Shown in pieces: positions 7,166 to 15,586 of a DNA stretch of 33,285 bases. How positions within the stretch are numbered: position 1 is the stretch's first letter; each line of letters begins with the position of its first letter. The notes beneath the pieces are model-generated. The model was not told the origin of the DNA. It was given only the letters and a program-made list of their open reading frames with translations, and made no database searches. Location of the stretch: assembly GCA_031549685.1 (NCBI GenBank), contig JAVBPG010000001.1, positions 1-33,285 of the forward strand, read 5' to 3'. The translations under genes were made by a program, and so were the position numbers. Source of the stretch: JAITMY01 sp031549685 (lineage in GTDB: Bacteria > Bacteroidota > Bacteroidia > Bacteroidales > UBA932).

Positions 7166-7969
7166 TTACTCCGTATATAGCTCCCTCATTTTTCCCAAAT
7201 CCACATGGAGGTAGCGGGTCAGGTAGCTTTCCATGCTGCCATACTCCCGGTCAATGGTATTGAGCGCGGCCTCAATGTACTCCCGCCTGACGGTAAGCAG
7301 CGGCTCCAGCTCGGGGTGGGCCTGAATTTCCTTCTCGTACTTTCCCTTGAGGTACTGCGCCGAGAGCAGGTAGTCGCTAATGGCGGTTTGCCGGTCGACG
7401 CCCAGCGACGACAGAAAAAGAACCGCTGCGTAACCGGCCCTGTCCTTACCGGCAGAGCAGTGAAACAGCAGGGGAGCATTGCCGCCGTCCATCAGTATCC
7501 TGAAAAATTCGGTGTACTGGGCCTGGCAGCTCCTCACAAAGTGAATGTTGCCCTCCACCAGCAGCTGCGGCGAATTAGCGGCGGTAATATCCGTCAGGCT
7601 CATGATGCTGCCCGCCGATATGGGCAGAGCGTACTCGTTAACCACGGTGGAAGCCTTGAGGTCGGGAGCCGCAGCCATCTCGGCGGAGTCCCTGAAGTCG
7701 ATGTAGGTTTTGATGCCCACCCCCGACAGGTAGCTTAGGTCGGCAGCGGTGAGCTTGTTTAAATCGCCCGAGCGGAACACCTTGCCCCACGCCACCTGCC
7801 TGCCGTCGGCAGCCTTGTAGCCGCCCATATCGCGAACGTTATAGGCTCCCTGTAAAGGTAAAAGGCGTTGGTACTTGCTTTTGCACGACGCCATCATTGC
7901 GCAGCACGATGCTGCGGCCAGGGCCACAACAAGCAGCCTGCCGAAGGTTGATTTGCTAAGTATCGTCAT
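7166..7969 (-). CDS. Lipoprotein tyrosine phosphatase (Y_phosphatase3/IphP-like)
   Basis: A 267-residue dual-specificity or tyrosine phosphatase, probably anchored in the cell envelope. The signal region holds two possible lipidation cysteines, Cys22 (AAASC) and Cys29 (MMASC). NVRDMGGY at 44-51 is the typical start of the PF13350 fold. The catalytic P-loop is HCSAGKDR (170-177), with nucleophile Cys171 and Arg177. DFRDSAE near 91-97 matches the IDLR region of the family. Related proteins hydrolyse phosphotyrosine or phosphoinositides; the substrate is unknown. I choose the ATG at 7967-7969, since earlier in-frame starts would add about 90 residues of low-complexity, unrelated sequence before the signal peptide. 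Confidence 0.85.
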   Translation of the reverse strand: MTILSKSTFGRLLVVALAAASCCAMMASCKSKYQRLLPLQGAYNVRDMGGYKAADGRQVAWGKVFRSGDLNKLTAADLSYLSGVGIKTYIDFRDSAEMAAAPDLKASTVVNEYALPISAGSIMSLTDITAANSPQLLVEGNIHFVRSCQAQYTEFFRILMDGGNAPLLFHCSAGKDRAGYAAVLFLSSLGVDRQTAISDYLLSAQYLKGKYEKEIQAHPELEPLLTVRREYIEAALNTIDREYGSMESYLTRYLHVDLGKMRELYTE

Positions 7970-8262
7970 TGGGTTGAAGGAAAAAAAATTGTTTGTAAAA
8001 GATAAGCTGCTACACACTAAAAGATTGCTCTTTTTCTGTTGCCGCAGGCCTTTTACAAAAATAGCAATAAAACGTAGGCTTCGTCGTAAAATTTCACTCA
8101 CCGCTTGCAGCAAAGCAGTTACAAAAAGCCTTGACCATGCTTTGCCGAGGATGGGCTTAACTGGATTTTTTAGCAGACTCCGTATAGGAATAGGCAGCGC
8201 TCGCGTATTGTCGTATCGCCGAGACGATGTGCTTGTCGAACGCAACTACCTTTTCGCATAGC
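7970..8262. other. Intergenic region without a recognised gene
   Basis: Nothing convincing is visible here beyond a possible TATTTTTG box on the minus strand (8056-8063), about 87 nt upstream of the phosphatase gene. No repeat family or clear terminator for the SNF2 gene was found. Confidence 0.4.
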
Positions 8263-10665
8263 TCATCGCAACTCAAAAACATCTTTCAATTCTTTGTTAC
8301 TGAGGTTGCCAATCCAGCTTTCGCCGGTCGAGACAGTCATCTCGGCCAAGGCTTTTTTATTTTGTATCATTTCGTTGATGCGCTCCTCAAAGCTGGCTTT
8401 GGTAATAAAGCGGTGCACCATCACATTCTTTTGTTGCCCGATACGGTAGGCGCGGTCGGTGGCCTGCGCTTCCACGGCCGGATTCCACCATAAATCGTAG
8501 TGGATAACATGGTTGGCAGCGGTAAGATTCAGGCCTGTTCCGGCAGCTTTGAGCGAAAGGATGAAAATTTTGTCGGCCGGATTGTTTTGGAAAGCGTCCA
8601 CCATTTCTTTCCGTTGCTTGATGCTGCATCCGCCATGATAGAACAACGGCGTTTCGCCCAAACGCTCGGCAATGAAGTGTTTCAGCAACTCGCCCATTTC
8701 GACAAATTGAGTAAATATCAATACTTTTTCGTTATTATCGACAATGGTTTCCAGGCGCTCGAACAACAAATCCATTTTCCCCGAAAGAGAGGCATCCATC
8801 ACTTTATTTTTCAGAAAATGCGTGGGGTGATTACAGATTTGCTTCAGCGCCAAAATCATCTGCAGCACCAATCCCTGACGTGCAAAGAGCGATTTATGGT
8901 CGGTTCCCTCTATTCCTTCGATTTCCTGCATGGCTTTCTGCAAGGTCTTTTCGTACAGGGCGGCTTGTTCTTTGGTTAGCGTACAGTAAGCATCCATTTC
9001 AATTTTTTCGGGCAGGTCGCTGATAATGCTTTTATCCGATTTCAGACGCCGCATCAGGAAAGGTGCTGTTACTTTTTTGAGATTTCCGGCTGCCTCCAAA
9101 TCGTTTTGCGTTTGTATCGGAAGGGCGAAAGTATCTTTAAACTCCTTGAGATTTCCCAAAAATCCGCGGTTGCAGAAATCCATAATACTCCACAGCTCGC
9201 TCAGGCGGTTTTCGACCGGCGTACCGCTCATGGCAATAAATGTATTGGCCGGAATGCTTTTCACCGCCTTACTTTGTGCCGTATCGTAATTTTTGATATT
9301 TTGCGCCTCATCCAATACCAACGCCTGCCATTTCATCTTTTTAAGCTTATCGGCATCCGAGCGGGCAATGCCGTAGGTGGTTAGCAGAACATCGAAGTCC
9401 TCGCCTTTTTCGATGTTGCGCGTAGCGCCGTGATAAATTTTGCACTTCAGAGAAGGGGCAAAGCGTTCGATTTCGGCCTGCCAGTTGGTCATCAATCCGG
9501 TAGGTGCCACCACTAGCGCTTTTTCTTTTCCCAGCATTCCGTCTTCTTTATACTTCAAGATGGTGGCAATTACCTGTAACGTTTTTCCCAACCCCATATC
9601 GTCGGCAATCACGCTACCGAAGCCGATTTGCGTATTGCGATACATCCACGAAAAACCGCGGCTTTGATACGGCCGCATGGTCGCGCTTAAAGCCTTGGGC
9701 AAAGCGATTTCCGCCTGTACCGTCAGCTGCTTGATGAGCTGTTGCACTTCGTCGGTCAACGCAATTTTCGCGCCCTGGTATTCGCCGCTTAGCACCGAAC
9801 GCAGAATTTCAAAGGCCGACAGCTCTTTGGAAGATGTGAAATGTTTGTATAATTTTTGTAGCTCATCGGGGCTGACATAAATGTAGCCGGTTTTGTACTT
9901 CAACAAACCTTCGGAATTGCGCAGCATCCGGCGAAATTCGTCTTCGCTTACCAAATCGTTGCCAACGGCTACTTGCCAATCGAAATCAAGCAATTTGTCC
10001 AAACGCAGGAAGCCGTGGCTATCTTTCGCTTTTTGCTTCACGCGGATGCTCGCCCGCGGACGCAGGATTTCCTGCAACGATTTCGGCAGCAAAATATCGA
10101 TGTCCAGCAAGCGGATAGCCGGAACAGCCTGCATCAGGAAGGGCGTAAATTCTTTCAGCGTAAGCAAAATATGCTCTTTCCCTTTTGCGTTGATATGATT
10201 ATCTAATCCGGGCACGAACACCGACAGGCGGGTAACCGGTTGCAGGATTTCAAAGCGCAAGGCATCGTATTTTTTCAAGCTGAAAATATCTTTGAGCAGA
10301 ATAGGTTTTGCCAACGATTTGCCGTTTTCTTTGAGGTAAATATTCAGCTCGAAACGACCGTTGTCCGATTCCTCCACTACAATAGCCGGCTTGAATCTGC
10401 CTTGCGTGAAATAGTATCGTTGCAACCACTTTTCGATACCACCGGGCAGCGCCTGTTCGCCCGGTTTGTGGAACGGATAATCTTTTTTTCGGAAAAATAA
10501 ATCAATAAACAAATCGCCACCCACCGACTCCGATAGCTGTGAAACCATTTCGGTAAGGAAAACCGAAAGCAAGTGCACAGCCGTATTTTCGCCGATTTCC
10601 GTTTTTTCCTTTTTTTCTAAAAAGTAAAGCACGTTGCAGGGAAGTCCGCCTTGCAGCTTTTCCAC
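8263..10665 (-). CDS. SNF2-family helicase, C-terminal part of a frameshifted gene
   Basis: As read from a GTG at 10665 this is 800 residues. Residues 330-560 form the SNF2 ATPase lobe: RPYQSRGFSWM, Walker A DDMGLGKT (355-362), VVAPTGLMTNW (385-395), DEAQ box (452-455) and MSGTPVENRL (479-488). Residues 645-770 form the helicase C lobe with LIFTQF, FYHGG, SLKAAGTGLNLT and QATDRAYRIGQ (734-744). The translocase probably remodels protein-DNA complexes. The true gene begins in the SWIM-domain frame at 11815: upstream of the GTG this frame continues with TTAIRWLPALLSKEVRDIV, a stretch expected in full-length relatives, so a one-base shift around 10721-10738 splits one protein of about 1,185 residues. 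Confidence 0.85.
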   Translation of the reverse strand: MEKLQGGLPCNVLYFLEKKEKTEIGENTAVHLLSVFLTEMVSQLSESVGGDLFIDLFFRKKDYPFHKPGEQALPGGIEKWLQRYYFTQGRFKPAIVVEESDNGRFELNIYLKENGKSLAKPILLKDIFSLKKYDALRFEILQPVTRLSVFVPGLDNHINAKGKEHILLTLKEFTPFLMQAVPAIRLLDIDILLPKSLQEILRPRASIRVKQKAKDSHGFLRLDKLLDFDWQVAVGNDLVSEDEFRRMLRNSEGLLKYKTGYIYVSPDELQKLYKHFTSSKELSAFEILRSVLSGEYQGAKIALTDEVQQLIKQLTVQAEIALPKALSATMRPYQSRGFSWMYRNTQIGFGSVIADDMGLGKTLQVIATILKYKEDGMLGKEKALVVAPTGLMTNWQAEIERFAPSLKCKIYHGATRNIEKGEDFDVLLTTYGIARSDADKLKKMKWQALVLDEAQNIKNYDTAQSKAVKSIPANTFIAMSGTPVENRLSELWSIMDFCNRGFLGNLKEFKDTFALPIQTQNDLEAAGNLKKVTAPFLMRRLKSDKSIISDLPEKIEMDAYCTLTKEQAALYEKTLQKAMQEIEGIEGTDHKSLFARQGLVLQMILALKQICNHPTHFLKNKVMDASLSGKMDLLFERLETIVDNNEKVLIFTQFVEMGELLKHFIAERLGETPLFYHGGCSIKQRKEMVDAFQNNPADKIFILSLKAAGTGLNLTAANHVIHYDLWWNPAVEAQATDRAYRIGQQKNVMVHRFITKASFEERINEMIQNKKALAEMTVSTGESWIGNLSNKELKDVFELR

Positions 10666-11815
10666 AATATCCCGGACCTCTTTGCTCAGTAGAGCCGGAA
10701 GCCAACGAATGGCGGTAGTATCCCCCTCTCCTCTCGTCCTGCAAGCGGATGATTTGCGGAATTACAGCGCCGTTTGCCAGCAGGTTATAAGCGGCCAGCA
10801 GCACGTAACGTAAGGCAGCAACTTCGGGCTGGTAATCAATGGCATGTTCTATTGGAATGGCCAAAAGAAGCCGAATAGCTTCATCCGTATTTAACTCCTT
10901 CCCATCAATACAAAAAACAGCTTTATTTTGTGCATCCATCCGTACGGATAGGTAGCTGTGATGATTTGCCGCCTGCTTACTTTCTTTAAATGGTGGAAAG
11001 AAATCATTGATATCCGCTTTGCCCGAAGCTATCCGCTGCATGTTGCGGGTTGATTTGCGCAAAGCAAAGGCATATTTATCGCGGAAATTCCCCGAATGCT
11101 GGTAAAAAACGGGGTGGTCTTCCAGCAGCTGAATCAACGATTCCTGAATGGGCAAAAGCGCCGCAAAAGGAAGCGTCCTGAAAATATTATCCTCAACAAG
11201 GGCTGGCGTTTCTTTTGTTTTGGATGCCTTGACAGACTTTTTTCCGGTAAGCAAAATGTCTTTAATAAAAGGAATTTGATTTTCGCTTTGCTGTTCGATG
11301 AAGATGCCGGTTTGCTTCAACTCCTGAACCAAATCCACGCTATGCAGCGAAAAAACAAGGAACGGATTGTTGTCTATTTCGGCGCTGACTTTGTATATAA
11401 CCGCTGCCAGATGTTTGCAGGGCACCGCCCAGTCGGGGCAGGAACAACTCATGGCAAAATCATTCCACTGTCTTGGGAATACCTGTAGACCTTGCTGCGC
11501 GGCAACTTGCAGCACTTCGGGGTCGAGTTCGCGGTTGAGTAATTTGGAAATAATAACCGGCTTTGCGCTGAGCGTTTCGGTCAACCGTTTTATTTCTGCT
11601 GCAGAAAATGACGGAACGGTAATGGCTACATCGTATGGGCGCGGCTGCGAGCCTTGCACCTTGGCCGTAATTTTATTTCCGTTAATATCAATGCTTTTTA
11701 CCGCGCCTTTGTTGGCATACGAGCTGCCACGCGGCAGACGGTTACTGAAATCTATATTCGAAAGAGAGTTGAGCCACTGTTCTCCCCACCATGTTTTTCC
11801 AAAGTTCTTTGCCAT
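10502..11815 (-). CDS. SWIM zinc-finger N-terminal part of a SNF2 helicase (frameshifted)
   Basis: The N-terminus (MAKNFGKTWWGEQWLNSL) is typical of SWIM-domain proteins that precede SNF2 helicases. The zinc finger is C124-x-C126-x6-C133-x-H135 (CSCPDWAVPCKH), which binds DNA or protein. Residues up to about 361 are authentic. The last 76 residues, after LQDE, are out of frame and composed of Arg/Gly-rich nonsense that overlaps the helicase frame by 164 nt. The shift lies in a purine-rich run of GAGAGGAGAGGGGG on the minus strand. An extra base there, a sequencing error, or a programmed slip would all give this picture. The ATG at 11815 is well placed; the reading frame is otherwise intact. 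Confidence 0.8.
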   Translation of the reverse strand: MAKNFGKTWWGEQWLNSLSNIDFSNRLPRGSSYANKGAVKSIDINGNKITAKVQGSQPRPYDVAITVPSFSAAEIKRLTETLSAKPVIISKLLNRELDPEVLQVAAQQGLQVFPRQWNDFAMSCSCPDWAVPCKHLAAVIYKVSAEIDNNPFLVFSLHSVDLVQELKQTGIFIEQQSENQIPFIKDILLTGKKSVKASKTKETPALVEDNIFRTLPFAALLPIQESLIQLLEDHPVFYQHSGNFRDKYAFALRKSTRNMQRIASGKADINDFFPPFKESKQAANHHSYLSVRMDAQNKAVFCIDGKELNTDEAIRLLLAIPIEHAIDYQPEVAALRYVLLAAYNLLANGAVIPQIIRLQDERRGGYYRHSLASGSTEQRGPGYCGKAARRTSLQRALLFRKKGKNGNRRKYGCALAFGFPYRNGFTAIGVGGWRFVY

Positions 11816-11901
11816 ATTACGATTTATATAGATTCTGAAAATTAGCTACACAAAAGAGGCGGATTTCCAAAACCTGTAAGGGTTTTGTGTAAATATTTAG
11901 C

Positions 11902-11935
11902 AAAAAGCCCTCCGGAAAGATTTTCCCGGAGGGCT
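11902..11935 (-). terminator. Terminator after ppdK
   Basis: Arms from 11906 and to 11935 pair over AGCCCTCCGG plus further A-T pairs with a single bulge. On the minus strand the hairpin is followed by TTTTT. It lies about 120 nt past the ppdK stop and separates ppdK from the SWIM/SNF2 gene on the same strand. Confidence 0.75.
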
Positions 11936-11970
11936 TCTCATTATTTACAATCGCAGCAAGTCAAATCTTC

Positions 11971-12005
11971 CACCTCCGCCCTTCGGGCACCTCCGCCAGC
12001 GGAGG
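11971..12005. repeat. CACCYCCG/CCGCCAGCG palindromic repeat, copy A
   Basis: CACCTCCG, a GCCC-TTC-GGGC hairpin (11978-11988), then the palindrome CCTCCGC-CA-GCGGAGG (11990-12005). The same order of elements with small changes appears at 15188-15223. Confidence 0.55.
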
Positions 12006-12057
12006 ATAACCACCGCACACCCACATTGCCAATTGCTTACTGCCTACTGCTTATCGC

Positions 12058-14790
12058 CTACTTGTTTTCCTTAATCGCCGCGTGCGCCGCCGCCAGCTGC
12101 GCAATGGGTACGCGGAAGGGGGAGCAGCTTACGTAGTTAAGGCCAATGTGGTGGCAGAATTCAACCGAGCTGGGCTCGCCGCCGTGCTCGCCGCAAATAC
12201 CAACCTTGAGGCTGGGGCGCACCGAGCGGCCTTTTACCGTAGCCTGCCCTACCAGCTGTCCCACGCCTGTTTGGTCGAGGATTTGGAAGGGGTCGTACTT
12301 CAAAAGGCCCTTATCCAGGTAGATGGGAAGGAATTTGCCCACATCGTCGCGCGAGAAGCCAAAGGTCATTTGCGTAAGGTCGTTGGTACCGAACGAGAAG
12401 AACTCGGCGTAGTTGGCCACCTTTTCGGCGGTCAAAGCGGCGCGCGGAACCTCAATCATGGTGCCCACCTTGTAGTCTATTTTATCGTTGCGCTCGGTAA
12501 ATATTTTGTTGGCCACCTCGTGAATGATGTCGGCCTGCATCTTCATTTCGTTTTGCGTGCAGGTGAGCGGCACCATTATTTCGGGAACGGCGTTCACGCC
12601 TTTTTTCTTGAGGTTCATAGCGGCCTCAATGATGGCGCGGGTTTGCATTTCGGTAATTTCGGGGTAGGTGTTACCTAAGCGGCAGCCGCGGTGCCCCAGC
12701 ATGGGGTTCACCTCGCTGAGCGACTCCACGCGCTGCTGAACTTCCTCCAGCGAAATACCCATAATCTTGGCCATTTCCTCCTGACCTTTCACATCGTGAG
12801 GAACGAACTCGTGCAAGGGCGGGTCGAGCAGGCGCACGGTAACGGGCAGGTCGTGCATAGCCTCGAAAATTCCTTCGAAGTCCTTGCGCTGCAAGGGCAG
12901 CAGTTTCGCCAGGGCAGCGCGGCGTCCGGCCTCATCCTTCGATAAGATCATTTCGCGCATGGGCCAAATTTTGTCGCCCTCGAAGAACATGTGCTCCGTG
13001 CGGCAGAGGCCGATACCCTGGGCACCGAACTTGCGTCCGGCAGCGGCATCGTTCGGCGTATCGGCGTTGGTGCGCACCAGCAGGCGGGCGTACTTGCCGG
13101 CCATCCCCATGAGCGAGGCAAAGTCGCCGCTGAGCTCGGCCGCCGTGGTTTCAATTTGCCCCACGTACACGTTGCCCACTGAGCCGTCGAGCGAAATCCA
13201 GTCGCCCTCCTTTATCAGCACGTTGTCCACCTTAATGGTGCGGGTTTTGTAGTCAATAACCAAGGTGCCGGCAGCGCTCACGCAGCACTTGCCCATGCCG
13301 CGCGCCACCACGGCAGCGTGCGAGGTCATACCGCCGCGCGAGGTCAAAATGCCCTCGGCCACGTGCATACCCTTGAGGTCTTCGGGCGAAGTTTCAATGC
13401 GCACCAGGATGGTCTTTTTGCCGGCCTCATGCCACTTTTCGGCATCCTCGGCAAAGAACACCACCTGACCGGTAGCCGCGCCGGGCGAGGCGGGCAGACC
13501 TTTTGCTATGGCCTTGGCCTTAGCCAGCGCGTCCTTCTTAAATACGGGGTGCAGCAGCTCGTCCAGCTTCTCGGGCTCGCAGCGCAGCACGGCCTCCTGC
13601 TCGTTAATCATGCCTTCGCGCAGCATGTCGTTGGCAATTTTAATCATGGCAGCGCCGGTGCGCTTACCGTTGCGGGTTTGCAGCATCCACAGCTTGCCGT
13701 CCTGAATGGTAAACTCAATATCCTGCATGTCGCGGCTGTGCTGCTCCAGGTCCTTTTGAATGTTGAACAGCTCCTTGTAAACGATGGGCATGGTTTCCTG
13801 CAGCGAGGGGTATTTTGCGGCGCGGTCAACCTCCGAAATGCCCTGCGAAACGGCCCAGCGCTTCGAGCCTTCGATGGTAATTTGTTGCGGCGTACGAATA
13901 CCCGCTACCACGTCTTCGCCTTGCGCGTTAATCAGGTATTCGCCGTTGAAAATGGCTTCGCCGGTAGCGGCATCGCGCGTAAAGGCTACGCCGGTGGCCG
14001 AGTTGCTGCCCATGTTGCCGAACACCATGGCCTGCACGTTTACGGCGGTGCCCCACTCTGCGGGAATCTTATTCAGGCGGCGGTACAGAATGGCGCGCTC
14101 GTTCATCCAGCTGTTGAACACGGCCATTACCGCGCCCCAAAGCTGCTCCCAAGGATTGGTGGGAAAATCTTTTCCGGTGCTTTTCTTAACGGCCTCCTTA
14201 AACTTTTTTACCAGCTCCTTCAGGTCGTCGGTGGTGAGGTCGGTGTCCAGCTTCACGCCACGGGCGGCCTTCATGTGGTCAATAATTTCCTCGAAAGGAT
14301 CTTCGTCCTCCTTGTTTACGGGCTTCATGCCCAGCACCACATCGCCATACATTTGCACAAAGCGGCGGTACGAATCCCAGGCAAAGCGCGGGTTGCCGCT
14401 ATTCTTGGCCAGGGTTTCAACGGCCTCATCGTTCAAGCCGAGGTTAAGGATGGTGTCCATCATGCCGGGCATGGAGGCGCGGGCGCCCGAGCGCACCGAC
14501 ATCAGCAGCGGGTTGGCGTTATCGCCGAACTTGGGGCCGCCCACGGCTTCCTCCACCGTCTTCATGGCAGCCTCAACCTCCGGCTTAATCATGAGCACCG
14601 TGGCATCCTGCCCCACCTTGTAGTAGGCGGTGCAAACCTCGGTGGTGATGGTAAAGCCCGGAGGAACGGGCATTCCAATAAGATTCATCTCGGCTAAGTT
14701 GGCACCCTTGCCACCCAGTAGCTCCTTCATTTTGCCATTACCCTCGGCGGTTTTGTTGCCGAAAAAGTAAACATGCTTTGCTGCTGACAT
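12058..14790 (-). CDS. ppdK: Pyruvate, phosphate dikinase
   Basis: A 910-residue enzyme interconverting pyruvate, ATP and phosphate with phosphoenolpyruvate, AMP and pyrophosphate. The N-terminal ATP-grasp domain begins GGKGANLAEMNLIG (26-39) and contains SVRSGARASMPGMMDT (98-113). The swivelling phosphohistidine domain carries GGMTSHAA with His491. The C-terminal TIM barrel binds PEP/pyruvate and ends with the catalytic-cysteine motif GICGEHGGEPSSVEFC (Cys866). Length and all three active sites are complete. In anaerobic Bacteroidota it commonly works in the glycolytic direction, saving ATP through pyrophosphate; direction here is inference. It is apparently monocistronic, with a terminator at 11902-11935. 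No regulatory PDRP-type kinase gene is nearby. Confidence 0.97.
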   Translation of the reverse strand: MSAAKHVYFFGNKTAEGNGKMKELLGGKGANLAEMNLIGMPVPPGFTITTEVCTAYYKVGQDATVLMIKPEVEAAMKTVEEAVGGPKFGDNANPLLMSVRSGARASMPGMMDTILNLGLNDEAVETLAKNSGNPRFAWDSYRRFVQMYGDVVLGMKPVNKEDEDPFEEIIDHMKAARGVKLDTDLTTDDLKELVKKFKEAVKKSTGKDFPTNPWEQLWGAVMAVFNSWMNERAILYRRLNKIPAEWGTAVNVQAMVFGNMGSNSATGVAFTRDAATGEAIFNGEYLINAQGEDVVAGIRTPQQITIEGSKRWAVSQGISEVDRAAKYPSLQETMPIVYKELFNIQKDLEQHSRDMQDIEFTIQDGKLWMLQTRNGKRTGAAMIKIANDMLREGMINEQEAVLRCEPEKLDELLHPVFKKDALAKAKAIAKGLPASPGAATGQVVFFAEDAEKWHEAGKKTILVRIETSPEDLKGMHVAEGILTSRGGMTSHAAVVARGMGKCCVSAAGTLVIDYKTRTIKVDNVLIKEGDWISLDGSVGNVYVGQIETTAAELSGDFASLMGMAGKYARLLVRTNADTPNDAAAGRKFGAQGIGLCRTEHMFFEGDKIWPMREMILSKDEAGRRAALAKLLPLQRKDFEGIFEAMHDLPVTVRLLDPPLHEFVPHDVKGQEEMAKIMGISLEEVQQRVESLSEVNPMLGHRGCRLGNTYPEITEMQTRAIIEAAMNLKKKGVNAVPEIMVPLTCTQNEMKMQADIIHEVANKIFTERNDKIDYKVGTMIEVPRAALTAEKVANYAEFFSFGTNDLTQMTFGFSRDDVGKFLPIYLDKGLLKYDPFQILDQTGVGQLVGQATVKGRSVRPSLKVGICGEHGGEPSSVEFCHHIGLNYVSCSPFRVPIAQLAAAHAAIKENK

Positions 14791-14815
14791 AAATAATTAG
14801 TTTTTAGTTATTTGT

Positions 14816-14849
14816 GAAAAATAGTTTTTTGTTTTTACAGAAAAGCAAA
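14816..14849 (-). promoter_or_regulatory. Candidate ppdK promoter
   Basis: On the minus strand TTTG (14846-14849) is followed after 22 nt by TATTTTTC (14816-14823), one mismatch to TAnnTTTG. The ppdK ATG is 25 nt further on. Spacing is longer than the usual 19-21 nt. Confidence 0.35.
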
Positions 14850-14978
14850 GTTAAAAAAAATCCGCAAATGGGCAATAACCTATCGGAAAAAGTCTTGAAC
14901 AGCTTGCCGCAGGCGCAGAAACCAGCAGGGTTTGGAGGGGGGCGGTGAGGGGCGATTTAGCAATTGTAAATCCAGGGC

Positions 14979-15052
14979 GTCATTGCGAGGAAGTATGACG
15001 AAGCAATCTCAACCCGCAGGCGAATCTTTATAAATTCTCTAACAGCTTCTAA
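14979..15052. repeat. Half copy of the GTCAT repeat with a terminal-repeat end
   Basis: GTCATTGCGAGG...GCAATCTC (14979-15010) is one arm of the bipartite repeat. Thirty bases later AACAGCTTCTAA (15041-15052) closely matches the right terminal inverted repeat of the MITE-like element at 15386-15568. It looks like the surviving half of such an element. Confidence 0.5.
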
Positions 15053-15142
15053 AAATGGAGATTTAGCTTCGCTGAGCTTCAGTTCAGTCAGGCCTGCGCA
15101 CGCTCATGCACAAGCCCGGGAGAGCGCCTATGCGTGGATTAT

Positions 15143-15223
15143 CCCCCGCTGGCGGGCCGGGGGTGGAAGTTCCCCGCATGATGCATCCACCCCCGGTCTT
15201 CGACCACCCCCGCCAGCGCAGGG
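15143..15223. repeat. GC-rich cruciform containing CACCYCCG repeat copy B
   Basis: Two nested perfect stems: CGCTGGCGGG (15147-15156) with 15209-15218, and CCGGGGGTGGA (15157-15167) with 15186-15196. The right half, from CACCCCCG (15188) to GCCAGCGCAGGG (15223), matches the repeat at 11971-12005 in order and content. Confidence 0.65.
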
Positions 15224-15385
15224 CATTGTTAATCAAATATAGCATTGGCTAATAACGACGAATAGATTATTAAGATTTATAAAATATAAAGACTGGTATT
15301 TTTATTCAATTCTGACTATCAACACATTATAATAAATTTATTTTAGACAGGATTAACATGATTGACAAGAAAAATCCTGCAAATC

Positions 15386-15568
15386 TTAGAAACTGTTTAA
15401 ATTCTATAAAATTAAATTGTGAGGTTGTCATTCTTCGCTTCGCTCAGAATCTCAAGCTCTCACTATGATGATATTTTGGCACAACACGAGATCCTTCGCT
15501 TCGTTCAGGATGAGAAATGCAAGAATACCAATAATCAACCTGTTATGATAAATTTAAACAGTTTCTAA
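15386..15568. mobile_element. MITE-like element with 17-18 bp terminal inverted repeats
   Basis: TAGAAACTGTTTAAATT (15387-15403) is perfectly repeated in inverse at 15551-15567, extendable by one base on each side. The flanks share ATC just outside, a possible 3-bp target duplication. The interior (about 15426-15516) is the bipartite repeat, two hairpins with TTCGCTTCG cores. No transposase is encoded. It ends about 18 bp past the stop codon of the TlpA-like gene. Confidence 0.6.
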
Positions 15569-15586
15569 ATCAATCCAAGACAACTT

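Noticed and set aside
7970..8245. A 92-residue N-terminal extension of the tyrosine phosphatase
   Set aside because: It places the signal peptide in the middle of the protein; the ATG at 7969 gives a normal lipoprotein.
13318..14697. A 459-residue open frame on the plus strand opposite ppdK
   Set aside because: It is exactly antisense to a complete, fully motif-bearing ppdK, has His/Gly/Val-rich composition typical of reverse-complement shadows and has no recognisable domain.
15386..15568. Considered as a terminator pair for the TlpA-like gene
   Set aside because: The 17-bp ends are 147 bp apart and surround a known repeat unit, which fits a transposable element better than a terminator.
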